From Cellulomonas chitinilytica (lineage in GTDB: Bacteria > Actinomycetota > Actinomycetes > Actinomycetales > Cellulomonadaceae), in assembly GCF_016862675.1 (NCBI RefSeq), contig NZ_BONK01000018.1, positions 1 to 64,000 on the forward strand: a stretch of 64,000 nucleotides of DNA, given 5' to 3'. Positions 27,004-35,381 of this stretch are shown piece by piece. The position numbers were made by a program, and so were the translations under genes. Every line of letters begins with the position of its first letter. Positions within the stretch are counted from its first letter, which is position 1. The notes under the pieces were generated by a model. It saw only the letters and a program-made list of their open reading frames with translations. It had not been told where the DNA came from and ran no database searches.

Positions 27004-28008
27004 TCAGACGGGGGTGAGGGCTGACCAGGCGCGGGCCTTGATGCGGGCGGGCTCGTCGGTGGTGAGCACGCGCGCGGCTCGCGCGGCGGCGGGGTTGCGT
27101 CGGTCGCGGACGGGTGCGAAGTGATCGACGTACTCGGCCACGGCCTGGTAGGCACCCCACGCGGTGCCTCGGATGCCGTCCTGGGTGTCGGCCTGGTGCC
27201 ACAGGTGGGCGAGCGTGGCCGACCGGTGGGTGTGGGCGTTGCGTGTCCGTGCCTGTGTGTCGGTCTCCGGTGTGCCGAACAGGTCGGACACGAGGGCGTA
27301 AAACTCGGCGTCGGTGACCGTGGCGGCGATCATCTTGTCGGCCTCGGCCTGGAACGCGTCGACATAGGCAAACGTCAGGCCGAGGGCGGTGCGGGCGGCT
27401 TGGACGGCGGACTTCGCGTTGCGGGTGTGCCGGATGGACCACGACGACACGTGGTCGCGAAGTGCGGCGTTCTGGGTGTTGGCGCACACGACGCGGACCG
27501 GGGTGACCAGCAGTCGGTAGGCGCCCGATCCGTCGTGGGAGTTGAGCGCCGCGATGTTGAGGTCGACGCGGTCTGAGCCGCCCACGAGGAGGTACTGCGG
27601 CAGTCGCATCGTGACGAAGACCTGGCGTCCGCCGCGCAGCGATCCGGCGGTGTCGAAGATCGCGCCTGACTCGTCGGCGAGCAGGTTCAGGAACTCGGCG
27701 TGCTCTTCGTTCTGGAGGGGGGTGTAGGCGTCGCCGACGACGCCGAGCGGCTCGGGCTGTCCGGTGAACGGGTTGGTGCGGACGGTGGCGAAGCCGGGCA
27801 CGTCCATGTGGGTCACACCGTCTGGGGTCACCTCGCTCGCGGTGAGTGGGACCTTGTGCACGTTCCAGCCGCCGAGATGGCCGAGGGTCATCGCCTCTTC
27901 GGCGGTGAACGCCTCGCCGGTGACGGTGGTGCCGAGGCGGTGCCATGCGTCGGTGCGGGCGAAGACGGCGGCGGCCTGTGCGCCGTGGGTCTCGATCTCG
28001 TGCGGCAT
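27004..28008 (-). CDS. DUF932 phage/plasmid-like protein
   Basis: 334 residues. The N-terminal HGAQAAAVFARTDAWHRLGT, GFATVRTNPFTGQPEPLGVVG and VRVVCANTQNAAL match the DUF932 (TIGR03299) family carried by phages, plasmids and ICEs; its biochemical role is not established. A GGAAGGGA sequence lies upstream of ATG 28008. It is downstream of parB on the same strand, separated by a 107-base gap that holds a perfect 18-bp hairpin and two TCTATTCC repeats, so the two may be co-regulated. Confidence 0.83.
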   Translation of the reverse strand: MPHEIETHGAQAAAVFARTDAWHRLGTTVTGEAFTAEEAMTLGHLGGWNVHKVPLTASEVTPDGVTHMDVPGFATVRTNPFTGQPEPLGVVGDAYTPLQNEEHAEFLNLLADESGAIFDTAGSLRGGRQVFVTMRLPQYLLVGGSDRVDLNIAALNSHDGSGAYRLLVTPVRVVCANTQNAALRDHVSSWSIRHTRNAKSAVQAARTALGLTFAYVDAFQAEADKMIAATVTDAEFYALVSDLFGTPETDTQARTRNAHTHRSATLAHLWHQADTQDGIRGTAWGAYQAVAEYVDHFAPVRDRRNPAAARAARVLTTDEPARIKARAWSALTPV

Positions 28009-28050
28009 CGGACTGGTCCCTTCCGGTCGTGGCTGTGCTGGCTAGGCCAG

Positions 28051-28107
28051 TCTATTCCGTCTATTCCACTGACAGGAGTTGTCCACAGCGGACAACTCCT
28101 GTCAGTG
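28051..28107. repeat. Perfect 18-bp hairpin with adjacent TCTATTCC direct repeats
   Basis: The arms 28067-28084 and 28090-28107 are perfectly complementary with a 5-nt loop. TCTATTCC occurs twice just left of it (28051-28058 and 28060-28067), and its complement, as GGAATAGA, lies just upstream of parB (29697-29705). The site lies after the parB stop and before the DUF932 start. It could be a terminator, an operator for DUF932, or a ParB-binding (centromere-like) site. Confidence 0.6.
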
Positions 28108-28115
28108 GGTGGCGG

Positions 28116-29678
28116 TCAAGCGGCGGCGTCCGGCTCGGGGTCGTCCGTGCCGTCCTCGTCATGGCTGGTCGGCGGCTCGGCGTCGTCACTGCGGCTCGGG
28201 ACCGGGATCAGGAGATGCTCGACCTCGCTGGCCCCGTAGCCCCAGTCGACGAGCGCAGACATCACGTGCCCGTCGTACGCGCGCGGGTTGCGCCACGTGT
28301 GGACTCCGCTGGCCGCCTCCCAGGCTGAGAGGACGACCGCGAGGGTGCGCATCGTTGCCAACTTCGGCGTCGTCACCTGCTCCAGGGCGCGGTTCGCAGC
28401 CTCGGACGCGAGGCCATCGGCGCGCTGGCCGAGCAGTGCGCCGAGCAGCGAGTGACCACGGTCCAGCGCTGCCGTGAGGCTGTACTCGCGCGTGAGCAGC
28501 GCTCGCGCGATCAGGGCCTCCGCGCCAGCGGGCACGGTGCGGCGGGCGAGCAGACCCCTCAGCCACTCGCGACGCACGACCTCCGAGGCGCGCCACGCCT
28601 CGTTGTTGGTCCGCACGCGGCGACGCTCGGCAGACTCGGACTCCTGGCGGGCCTGCTCGGCAGCAGCGCGCGCCTCGACGTCCTGGCCGGCGTTGTCCTC
28701 GCCGGCGACAGGGCTCGGACGCCAGCCGTAGTGCAGGCCGGCCGCGTCCGGGTCGGTGCAGATCCAGACCGGGACGAACACCGCGTGCGGCTCGCCTGGC
28801 TCGGTGCCCTCGGCCTCGTCGTCGTGGTCTGCGTCGTCCTCGTCCGACCACTCGACGGTGATGACGACCGCCCCGCCGGGGATCGTGGGCCACGTCTCCT
28901 GCGGGACGGGCTCGTTGTCGGCATCGCGCAGCTCGTCCAGGCGGAGGCGGTACAGGTCGTACCTGCTCGGCGCGTCCTGCGGGTCCAGGACGGGTAGGCC
29001 CTCGACGCGCAGCCGCTCGACCTCGGCGCTCAGCGCCGCGCGCTCTGCTCGCTCGTCACGGAGTACCTGGGCGACGTGCGCGAGGCGACCGCGCTGCCCG
29101 AGGTTGGTGCACGCAGACGTGAGCCGAGCGATCGCGACCGCGTCGTCCTCGAACTCCGCGAAGATCGCAGCCTCCTCGAGTGTGTAGCCCTCGGCGTCCA
29201 TCCGCTCTCGGGTCGCCGGGCTCGCAGCGACCGTCAGCGCGGCGTCGATCACGGGTCGGGCGACGGCAGTGCGCTTGGCGATCTGCGCGGCGGAGAGGTT
29301 GAGCAGCGCCAGTTGCTCGATGCCGTCACGCGTCTCGCGCTCGTGCATGGCCTCCCGGTGAAGGTTCTCAGTGATCTGGTCGGTGATGCGGTCGGCCTCG
29401 TCAGGCGGGGCGATCACGCGAACCGGGATGGTCGGCGTGCCGACCTGAGTCGCGACGATGGTGCGCCGCTGCCCGCGCAGCACGGTCAGCGTGCCGTCCA
29501 CGTCCGGGAAGGCGGTAACGGGCTCGATGACCCCGCGCGCTCGGATCGACGCCGAGAACTGCTTGGCGTCGGGGTGGGGGTCGACGCGCACGTTCGCGCC
29601 GATCTTCAGGTCACCGGGAGCGACCTCGTACAGGTGCCCGACCTCGTAGGTCGCAACGGTGGTGATCGTGTCGGTCAT
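28116..29678 (-). CDS. ParB/Spo0J-family partition protein
   Basis: 520 residues from ATG 29678, chosen because GGAG lies eight bases upstream; ATG 29696 is the alternative. The N-terminal domain has the ParB CTPase motifs VLRGQRRTIVA (box I) and ITENLHREAM (box II), followed by a helix-turn-helix region (LSAAQIAKRTAVARPVID). The C-terminal 300 residues are long, acidic and unusual for a chromosomal ParB. It is probably an element stability or regulatory factor. No adjacent ParA is present; the ParA-like ATPase at 8332 is 20 kb away. The acidic tail ends in Asp/Glu/Ala. Confidence 0.8.
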   Translation of the reverse strand: MTDTITTVATYEVGHLYEVAPGDLKIGANVRVDPHPDAKQFSASIRARGVIEPVTAFPDVDGTLTVLRGQRRTIVATQVGTPTIPVRVIAPPDEADRITDQITENLHREAMHERETRDGIEQLALLNLSAAQIAKRTAVARPVIDAALTVAASPATRERMDAEGYTLEEAAIFAEFEDDAVAIARLTSACTNLGQRGRLAHVAQVLRDERAERAALSAEVERLRVEGLPVLDPQDAPSRYDLYRLRLDELRDADNEPVPQETWPTIPGGAVVITVEWSDEDDADHDDEAEGTEPGEPHAVFVPVWICTDPDAAGLHYGWRPSPVAGEDNAGQDVEARAAAEQARQESESAERRRVRTNNEAWRASEVVRREWLRGLLARRTVPAGAEALIARALLTREYSLTAALDRGHSLLGALLGQRADGLASEAANRALEQVTTPKLATMRTLAVVLSAWEAASGVHTWRNPRAYDGHVMSALVDWGYGASEVEHLLIPVPSRSDDAEPPTSHDEDGTDDPEPDAAA

Positions 29679-29919
29679 TGCTGTGTCTCCAGTCATGGAA
29701 TAGAAGGAACTGCACCTGTAATCTTCCTCGTGTCAGCGGGTCGGGGCGGGTGCGATCGGTGGGCTGTGGACAACGTGGGTGCAGGTCAACGCGCCACGGG
29801 CGGTCCGGGCGCGGGTCGCCTCGAGGCGGATCCGATGGGCGCTTGGGTCGCCGAACGCGTGGCGCAACACGGATGACCGAGCCGGGAATGCAGCGACGGT
29901 GTTAGCGGAGGTGGTTGCG

Positions 29920-30351
29920 ATGGCGGATTCCGTTGCGGTCGGTGCGTGGTGGGACCCGGCGACGTGGGACGCAGCTCGCTCGGCCTATGTCTGCGACCTC
30001 GACCACGAGCCGGGAGCGCCAGCCGGCTTCGTGCATTGGTTGGCGTGGGTGCTCGAGGCGCATGTGGCCCGCGGCCCCGCGGGGCGCGCCGATCTCGGAG
30101 TCCGGGCGGCGCCACGTCTTGGGCGCGCTGAGGGCAAGAACCGAAAGCACGAGCTCCCGCCGGCGACTCTCCACGCTGTCGACGAGGCGATCGTGGAGGA
30201 CCGCGCCGCAGGGCGGCTCTTGAGCCGTTCCGCATGGATCCACGAGGCCGTCGTCGTCGCGGTGACCAATGCGGAGCGTCGCGCTGGCGGCCAGCTGGCG
30301 CCGGTTGTCGGTCGCCTGCCGAACCGTCCCTCCAAGGCGATCGAGCTCTGA
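29920..30351 (+). CDS. Small ICE protein, possible DNA-binding accessory
   Basis: 143 residues from ATG 29920 with GGAGG about eight bases upstream; the frame is open further upstream but that part is not convincing. The start AWWDPATWDAARSAYVCDL and a C-terminal helical segment (LPPATLHAVDEAIVED, SRSAWIHEAVVVAV) resemble the ribbon-helix-helix or helical proteins often found near partition genes. It diverges from parB, which hints at a partition or copy-control partner. No family assigned. Confidence 0.5.
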   Translation: MADSVAVGAWWDPATWDAARSAYVCDLDHEPGAPAGFVHWLAWVLEAHVARGPAGRADLGVRAAPRLGRAEGKNRKHELPPATLHAVDEAIVEDRAAGRLLSRSAWIHEAVVVAVTNAERRAGGQLAPVVGRLPNRPSKAIEL

Positions 30352-31113
30352 CTTCGAACGCGAACTTCGCTCGCTGACGCCGCACAGGGGAGGCAGCAAG
30401 GAAGTTGCGCGATCACCTCGTGGCTGCGCCCCACCGACCGGCCCGCGAAGCAGCCGATCGTTTGGCATCCGGGCGGAGCCTTCGGAGGTTGCCAGGTTCG
30501 CACGACCGAAGGGCTGTTCTGTGCCGATAGACGTGTCTGTGGTGATGAGTTGGGCGAACTGCGCGAGGCGTATCGGCGACGCCTGAAAGGTGGCCCCATG
30601 GCGACTGATGAACACGGACCCGAACGAGACAGCTGACGAGCCGGCGTTCGTTCGTCACTGAGGTCGTCGTGGGGCCGCCGCTACAGAGCGCCCCGCCATG
30701 GCGGCGACCGAGGTGTTGACCTGCGATGTGATGCCGGATGATCCGCGGTTCGCGCCCAGGAGCCGACACGTCATGGTGCGACTGGCGGACGGGGCTAGAG
30801 AAGTCGAGCTCCGATGCGCTGGAGAAGTGGTGTCCCTCTAGCAGGCGGCGGGCCTGCTCGACTTGGAGCAGCCGCTGGCCGGTTGCATGCACTCCGTGCC
30901 GGCCTGCGAGATTGCCTAGCGGCTGAGGACTGCTGCGGAACTCCGACTGAGGTCGTTGACGGCCGCGGGCTGGACCGAGTGCGGATCTGACGAACATGGA
31001 GCCGTCGCGGCGCGCTTTTGGAGTTCGACGGAGCGGCCGGGCCCGAGCTGCACGACGCCCGGCAATGAAGCGGCGCCGAGATCGGGGCCGTTCAAGCACG
31101 AGGGAGAGAAATC
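30352..31113. other. 762-base region without a clear gene
   Basis: No frame shows convincing coding character. The only candidate is a 47-codon ORF at 30698-30841 (MAATEVLTCDVMPDDPRF...), with a weak start context. G+C content looks slightly lower than in the neighbouring genes. It may be a decayed gene, a non-coding RNA, or a control or replication region before the excisionase gene. Confidence 0.4.
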
Positions 31114-31332
31114 ATGGCCAGATCACCGAGTGAATCGAATCCGGCAGCGTTCGTCTCCGTCGCGGACGTCGCGGACGAACTCGCTGTCACACAAAGGTTC
31201 GTCAGGCGTCTGATCGCCGATGGCGAGCTCCCTGCCGTCAAGATCGGCACTCGGTTGGTGCGAGTCAGGCGTGCAGACCTCGACGGGATCTTACGGCCCG
31301 TGGCCGCTCTCAGCCCGAACGCTGTGCGGTAG
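31114..31332 (+). CDS. AlpA/excisionase-type helix-turn-helix protein
   Basis: 72 residues, preceded by GAGGGAGAG. FVSVADVADELAVTQRFVRRLIADGELPAVKIGTR is the typical MerR-like winged HTH of the excisionase (Xis/AlpA, HTH_17) family; the final segment LVRVRRADLDGIL completes the wing. Such proteins bind attachment-site DNA and steer an integrase toward excision, or act as regulators. An integrase would be expected next to it but none is visible, so it may serve as a regulator here. Confidence 0.78.
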   Translation: MARSPSESNPAAFVSVADVADELAVTQRFVRRLIADGELPAVKIGTRLVRVRRADLDGILRPVAALSPNAVR

Positions 31333-31391
31333 GGCGGACCACCCGAGCTGCCGCCGAAGGCGTCCGCGGCACTGACCTCATTCGGAGGACG

Positions 31392-32369
31392 TCAATTCGA
31401 GGGGCCCGTCGCGAGCAGGGCGGTGCGTGCTTCGCCGAGCTGCAGGAGGTAACGCCTCGCCGTCAAGAAGAGCGCGGCGGCTCCGGGTTCGCTGAACGAG
31501 TCTTCGCGGTCGGCGTCCCTGTCGCCAACGGGATGGAGCCCGTAGTTACGAAGATCGCGGTAGCGAGCTGCTTGAGCGCGGACATCGTTGCGCGTTGCTG
31601 GCGCGAGAATGCGCTCCGACGCAAGGACCGCTGTCGTTCGCTCGATGACGGTTGCCACCATCTCACCCTGTGCGACGAGCGTGTCTAGTCTCGCGTCCCG
31701 CCCGGCCGCAGCGGACGCGACTCCGAACCAAGCGGCTTCGGATGTGGCGGCAAGCAGGTCAACGGCCGCGAGAAACCGGCCCTGGTAGAAGCACCTGACC
31801 GCTTCGCGCAACACCTCTGTCCCGCGAGCGCCGAGAAGGTCGTCGAGACCGTCGGCGATGTCGGTCCGGGCGAGTAGGGCGCGATGGGTCGCAGTCGGAC
31901 TCGCGAGTCGCCAGCGGCAGTTCCCGCGGTCCAGGTCGAAGGTCACGACGCGGCTTGCGAAACTCACCGGCCCGGTAGTGGACGAGCCGCCGGTCGTCCG
32001 GTGCACGGTGATCGAGTCGGTCCCTTCCCCGTATGCGGACCCGACCGTCGGGACAACGAGTCCTTCGCGCAGCAGTCCGGCCAAACTCTCCCGCACGGCG
32101 TATTCGACGCGCTTGCGGACCAAGGGCGGCTCGTTGCCGGTCGGGGCAGGCCAAGCGCCGTCGGAGTACGCGATGACGAGTTGCTCGTCGTAGCGAGGTA
32201 CGCCGATGCTGCGCCGGGAGTTCATCGACCTGGTGAGATCGTTGATGTGTCTCGTCGTGCCGTCTGCCAGCTCGTCGAGGATCACTTCGCGAGCCTCGAG
32301 GAGATCTCGGCCGGTGGGCACGACGAACTGCTCAATCGCCTCTTGTACGTGCGGGGCAACCTCGCTCAC
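31392..32369 (-). CDS. HEPN-like domain protein, candidate defence or toxin component
   Basis: 325 residues from GTG 32369. The C-terminal third carries RYRDLRNYGLHPVGD (about 270-284): the RNYGLH core fits the Rx4H motif, with Asn after Arg, of HEPN ribonucleases. The preceding helix CFYQGRFLAAVDLLAATSEAAW resembles the conserved N-terminal helix of HEPN domains. Residues 1-170 are an unrecognised, possibly winged-helix or sensor region. HEPN proteins often cut RNA in abortive-infection and toxin systems. It diverges from a PD-(D/E)XK-like nuclease gene 97 bp away. The HEPN call rests on motif reading only. Confidence 0.6.
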   Translation of the reverse strand: MSEVAPHVQEAIEQFVVPTGRDLLEAREVILDELADGTTRHINDLTRSMNSRRSIGVPRYDEQLVIAYSDGAWPAPTGNEPPLVRKRVEYAVRESLAGLLREGLVVPTVGSAYGEGTDSITVHRTTGGSSTTGPVSFASRVVTFDLDRGNCRWRLASPTATHRALLARTDIADGLDDLLGARGTEVLREAVRCFYQGRFLAAVDLLAATSEAAWFGVASAAAGRDARLDTLVAQGEMVATVIERTTAVLASERILAPATRNDVRAQAARYRDLRNYGLHPVGDRDADREDSFSEPGAAALFLTARRYLLQLGEARTALLATGPSN

Positions 32370-32466
32370 GAAGCTGACCGTACCGTTGGCTCCACCCGGT
32401 GCGTTGATCGACGCTAGACGGCCGACATGCCCCGAGTGGGCCAGCGGGGGCCGCTACTCTCCGACC
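32370..32466. promoter_or_regulatory. Divergent leaderless promoter pair
   Basis: On the minus strand TACGGT (32382-32377) ends seven bases before GTG 32369; on the plus strand TACTCT (32455-32460) ends six bases before GTG 32467. Neither start has a Shine-Dalgarno sequence, so both mRNAs are probably leaderless and divergently transcribed from this 97-bp region. Confidence 0.55.
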
Positions 32467-33612
32467 GTGGTCCACATCGACACGAGCAGTGCCCAGCGCT
32501 TGCAGGATGCGCTCCACGAGGCGAGGAAGATATCGGAAGAGACGCTCGCGGAGGAGCCGCTAGACGCGCTCCTGCAGGCGCTGCTCGACCAGCATGGACC
32601 ACGACTCGTCGAGGTCGCCTTTGACCGTCGTTACTCGCCACCGCGCCAGGGACACATCGCACTTCGGTACCCGGCGACCGGAGATGTCGGGCGCCTCGGC
32701 CATGGCTACTTGTCGTCGGGCGACCAGCATGAGCTCTCGTTCACGCTGACGCCGAAGCCCGGCGCCGTACTCACCGCCGCCGACCTTCAATCGGGGATCG
32801 ACGCAATCGAGTCGCGTCTACGTGAGCAGCAGGATGAAGCAAACGAAGCGATCGCACGCGAGCAAATCGAGTTCGCCGAGGCGGTACGCGAGAAGCTCGA
32901 GCCACGTTGGCAGATGACCCGAATGCTCCGTGGTGCTCTCGCAGAGCTCGCGATCCCACTCGCGCCCACGCCCGGGCCTGCGCTCGTGCCCGTGCACGCG
33001 AGGCACCTGTCCCTCACGGCGGTCACCGCCGCGGCCGGAGATGGGACACCAGAGTGGGCTCTGGAGGAGCGACTCGCCGATGGTGTCGTCGCGACGATCG
33101 GCGCGTTCGGCCGATCTCTGGAACGCTCGCCCGCCGCAGCGTCACGGCTCGTTGGCGGCGACGAGGAGACCCTTAGGGACGTTCTACTTTGCGTCCTCAA
33201 CGGCAGCTACGAGGGCCTCGTCACAGGGGAAACGTTCATCGGCGACGGAAAGTCTGATCTTCTTCTGAGGTGGCGTGACCGCGACGCGTTCGTGGGCGAG
33301 TGCAAGATGTGGAGTGGTTCGAAAGCGTTGGAGGCGGGCGTCGAGCAGCTTCTGTCTCGGTACACCCTGTGGCGCCAGGCGCGCGTCGCGCTCGTAGTGT
33401 TCTTCGACCAGCCGAGCGACGCCACCACTCTCATCGAGAGAGCGTGCACGGCCATCCGAGAGCACCCGCGAACACGTCGCGTGATCGACGAGTCGGAGCC
33501 GGCACGGCGCTCAGACTACGAGGTCAGCGGAAGCGGCGACGAACGGCGCCCTGCTCGACTGACGTTCCTCCCGGTCGTGCTGCGACACCCACTGCCCGGA
33601 GCGGCCGCCTAG
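32467..33612 (+). CDS. PD-(D/E)XK-like nuclease domain protein
   Basis: 381 residues from GTG 32467. Residues 100-150 form a charged coiled-coil-like helix (RLREQQDEANEAIAREQIEF). The C-terminal domain has GKSDLLLRWRDRDAFVGECK (about 261-280): Asp264, Glu278 and Lys280 fit the D-x(n)-ExK catalytic pattern of restriction-endonuclease-like folds, and RVALVVFF supplies the next core strand. The N-terminal 100 residues are unassigned. Likely a DNA-cutting defence effector; no methylase is nearby, so classical restriction-modification is unlikely. Its stop overlaps the convergent gene by four bases. Confidence 0.65.
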   Translation: MVHIDTSSAQRLQDALHEARKISEETLAEEPLDALLQALLDQHGPRLVEVAFDRRYSPPRQGHIALRYPATGDVGRLGHGYLSSGDQHELSFTLTPKPGAVLTAADLQSGIDAIESRLREQQDEANEAIAREQIEFAEAVREKLEPRWQMTRMLRGALAELAIPLAPTPGPALVPVHARHLSLTAVTAAAGDGTPEWALEERLADGVVATIGAFGRSLERSPAAASRLVGGDEETLRDVLLCVLNGSYEGLVTGETFIGDGKSDLLLRWRDRDAFVGECKMWSGSKALEAGVEQLLSRYTLWRQARVALVVFFDQPSDATTLIERACTAIREHPRTRRVIDESEPARRSDYEVSGSGDERRPARLTFLPVVLRHPLPGAAA

Positions 33613-34373
33613 GCGAGTTCGTCTGCCCGCCGATACACCCTTCCGACCATCTGGCGCCCAACGACAGTGATCTCCCAGAAGCGGTCGCCGGCCGATCCGC
33701 CGGTCGACAGGCCGTAGCTCGTTGGGTAGTCGTCCCCGAACCTCTTACGGGCGAGCCCACCACTCACGATGGTGTCGAGGACGTGCGTTTGGAGTACTGG
33801 TTCAAGCCCACTGATCGCCGTCCTGAGCTGTGTCTGGCGATCCAGGATCCAGTCCTGCATGGTTGCGCCGTCTCGCCGAGCGATGGCGAGAGCCTCAAGC
33901 GCGCGGAGATGAACGGCCTCGAGTGGGGCAAGCATCCTCAGCCACATGAGTTCGCCATCTAGCGACGTCGCGTCTTCAGCCGTGGCGGCGACTGCGATGG
34001 TTCGCGCCAGCGCGTCGCGTTTCTCTTCGAGCATGGTCCGCGCGGCGACGTTGAGCGCCTCGCCGGCGAGTAGAAGCCGCTCCGGATCGGCGCAGACGCG
34101 CTCGACAAACTCGTCGTCCGCGATGGCAGCGAGCGCGACAGCTTGGTCCAGAACATCGCTCGCACGCTGGCGCTGTCTGTCGAGCCAACGAGAGTGCACG
34201 AGCTCGACGAGTGGCACCAAGGCCGCCGCGACGACGCCAGCTGCAGGATTCTTGGTCGCGACAGACGCAGCCGTACCCGCCAGTGCCACCCTGCCCAGCA
34301 GCTCGGCGCGCCTGGTGTCGTCCACCGTTTGAGCGTATCCGGCGGCTCCGCCCGAGAGGCGACTAGCGGGCAT
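33609..34373 (-). CDS. Helical membrane-associated protein, unknown function
   Basis: 254 residues. A hydrophobic Ala/Val segment (residues about 30-57, VALAGTAASVATKNPAAGVVAAALVPLVEL) may be a membrane helix; the rest is helical and charged (EALNVAARTMLEEKRDALARTI). The C-terminus is mixed and includes FGDDYPTSYGLSTGG. The start overlaps the end of the upstream gene by 11 bases, so it is the second gene of a two-gene minus-strand operon. No family recognised. Confidence 0.6.
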   Translation of the reverse strand: MPASRLSGGAAGYAQTVDDTRRAELLGRVALAGTAASVATKNPAAGVVAAALVPLVELVHSRWLDRQRQRASDVLDQAVALAAIADDEFVERVCADPERLLLAGEALNVAARTMLEEKRDALARTIAVAATAEDATSLDGELMWLRMLAPLEAVHLRALEALAIARRDGATMQDWILDRQTQLRTAISGLEPVLQTHVLDTIVSGGLARKRFGDDYPTSYGLSTGGSAGDRFWEITVVGRQMVGRVYRRADELA

Positions 34374-35292
34374 CTCCGAACTGTTGGAACCATCGCAGCC
34401 ATTGCGCCATAGCCGGCCGTGCCTCTCGGTCCCATGGGGTCCGTGACCACCCGTAGTACTCGCAGAGCCGCAGCATCGTGTGCTGCGTCCCTAGAACGAC
34501 CGATCCGACGACCGCCGAGTAGGTCCCGAAGCTCAGCCCGACCCTGACGCTCGCCAGGCCAGGTTCGGAACCGTCCTGAGTCTCGGCTACGAACGGATGG
34601 ACAGCGTGGGTCTGCATGTGGGAGACGCTGGACGTCATCCGATGGATGAAGGGGCCGTAGCCGCGCGTCGTCGTGCTAGCAGCGATCAGATCGTCGATGA
34701 GTCGCTGGCTGCTGGGTACGGGCGAATCCAACGAGGCGGCTATGCGTCCGTCGGCGAACTTTCGCTGCCTGTACGCCATGCCGAGGACCTGTGCGGTCGA
34801 CTTGATCTCGAGCATCCGTCCTGCGATCTCGTCGGCGGCGACCTTGTCCAAGGGCCGCACCATCGACATCTGTTCGGTCAGCGACACCAGGCGCAAGCCG
34901 AATCGCCGCCGCACCCGCTCGTGGCGATCGATGGCTGGGTCGTACAGCCAGAAGACCGTCGCAAGGCCCTCAAGCGTCGGTCGTACGAGCGACCAGTTGG
35001 AGAAGGTGACCTGTGGTGCCGCGGTCGTGGCCGCGAGGCCCCGAAGGTGGTCGACGATCAGGGTCATGCGGGGGAGGGCGTCGTGGCACGTCTCAAACGT
35101 GCCGCGACCCCAAGAGCCATCGAACGAAAGGTCGGCCAGCTCGACGGCTGCGGGGCTTCCGGCGTGCGCTGTCGGGCGATGGTGCTCGGGATACCAGGCC
35201 ATGGCCCGAGCGAGCCGCCTCAGATGCCGTGCAGCAACTTGGAACTCGGCCGGCGGCTGGTGGTCTCGCCGAACTCGCTCCGGCCTCGTCAT
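34363..35292 (-). CDS. Alpha-helical protein of unknown function, ICE cargo nearest the tRNA
   Basis: 309 residues from ATG 35292; TACCTT ends seven bases upstream, consistent with a leaderless mRNA. The central LVRPTLEGLATVFWLYDPAIDRH has an Arg...Glu pattern seen in DUF5677-type (HEPN-related) helical proteins, and YGPFIHRMTSSVSHMQTH may be a second conserved block; both are weak hints. It is the first gene of an operon with the 254-residue protein and the last gene before the attachment-site tRNA, a typical place for cargo. Confidence 0.6.
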   Translation of the reverse strand: MTRPERVRRDHQPPAEFQVAARHLRRLARAMAWYPEHHRPTAHAGSPAAVELADLSFDGSWGRGTFETCHDALPRMTLIVDHLRGLAATTAAPQVTFSNWSLVRPTLEGLATVFWLYDPAIDRHERVRRRFGLRLVSLTEQMSMVRPLDKVAADEIAGRMLEIKSTAQVLGMAYRQRKFADGRIAASLDSPVPSSQRLIDDLIAASTTTRGYGPFIHRMTSSVSHMQTHAVHPFVAETQDGSEPGLASVRVGLSFGTYSAVVGSVVLGTQHTMLRLCEYYGWSRTPWDREARPAMAQWLRWFQQFGDAR

Positions 35293-35381
35293 GGCCGAGA
35301 AGGTAGCGGCCTTCGGCCATGCACACGAGCGCTTATGACACGTATATGACACGGAGAGACGACCGTGCAGGTCAGAAGGGT

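Larger units (their letters stand above)
7305..35380. mobile_element. Integrative and conjugative element with MobF relaxase and SCO6880-type T4SS
   Basis: The segment holds a complete-looking conjugation set: type IV secretion genes (9173-14716), peptidoglycan hydrolase, coupling protein, MobF relaxase, ParB, excisionase-like protein and cargo. It ends at the 3' end of a tRNA gene, the classic integration target. Gene content left of 7305 and right of 35455 looks chromosomal. The left boundary is uncertain and may lie outside the window, because no duplicate of the tRNA end and no tyrosine or serine integrase is visible. Whether it is still mobile is therefore open. Confidence 0.7.

Noticed and set aside
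29779..29919. Upstream extension of the 143-residue ICE protein
   Set aside because: Lies in the parB promoter region and lacks coding character; ATG 29920 has GGAGG upstream.
32467..33612. Classical restriction-modification system
   Set aside because: The nuclease-like gene has no methyltransferase partner; the only methyltransferase (49797) is a distant small-molecule type.
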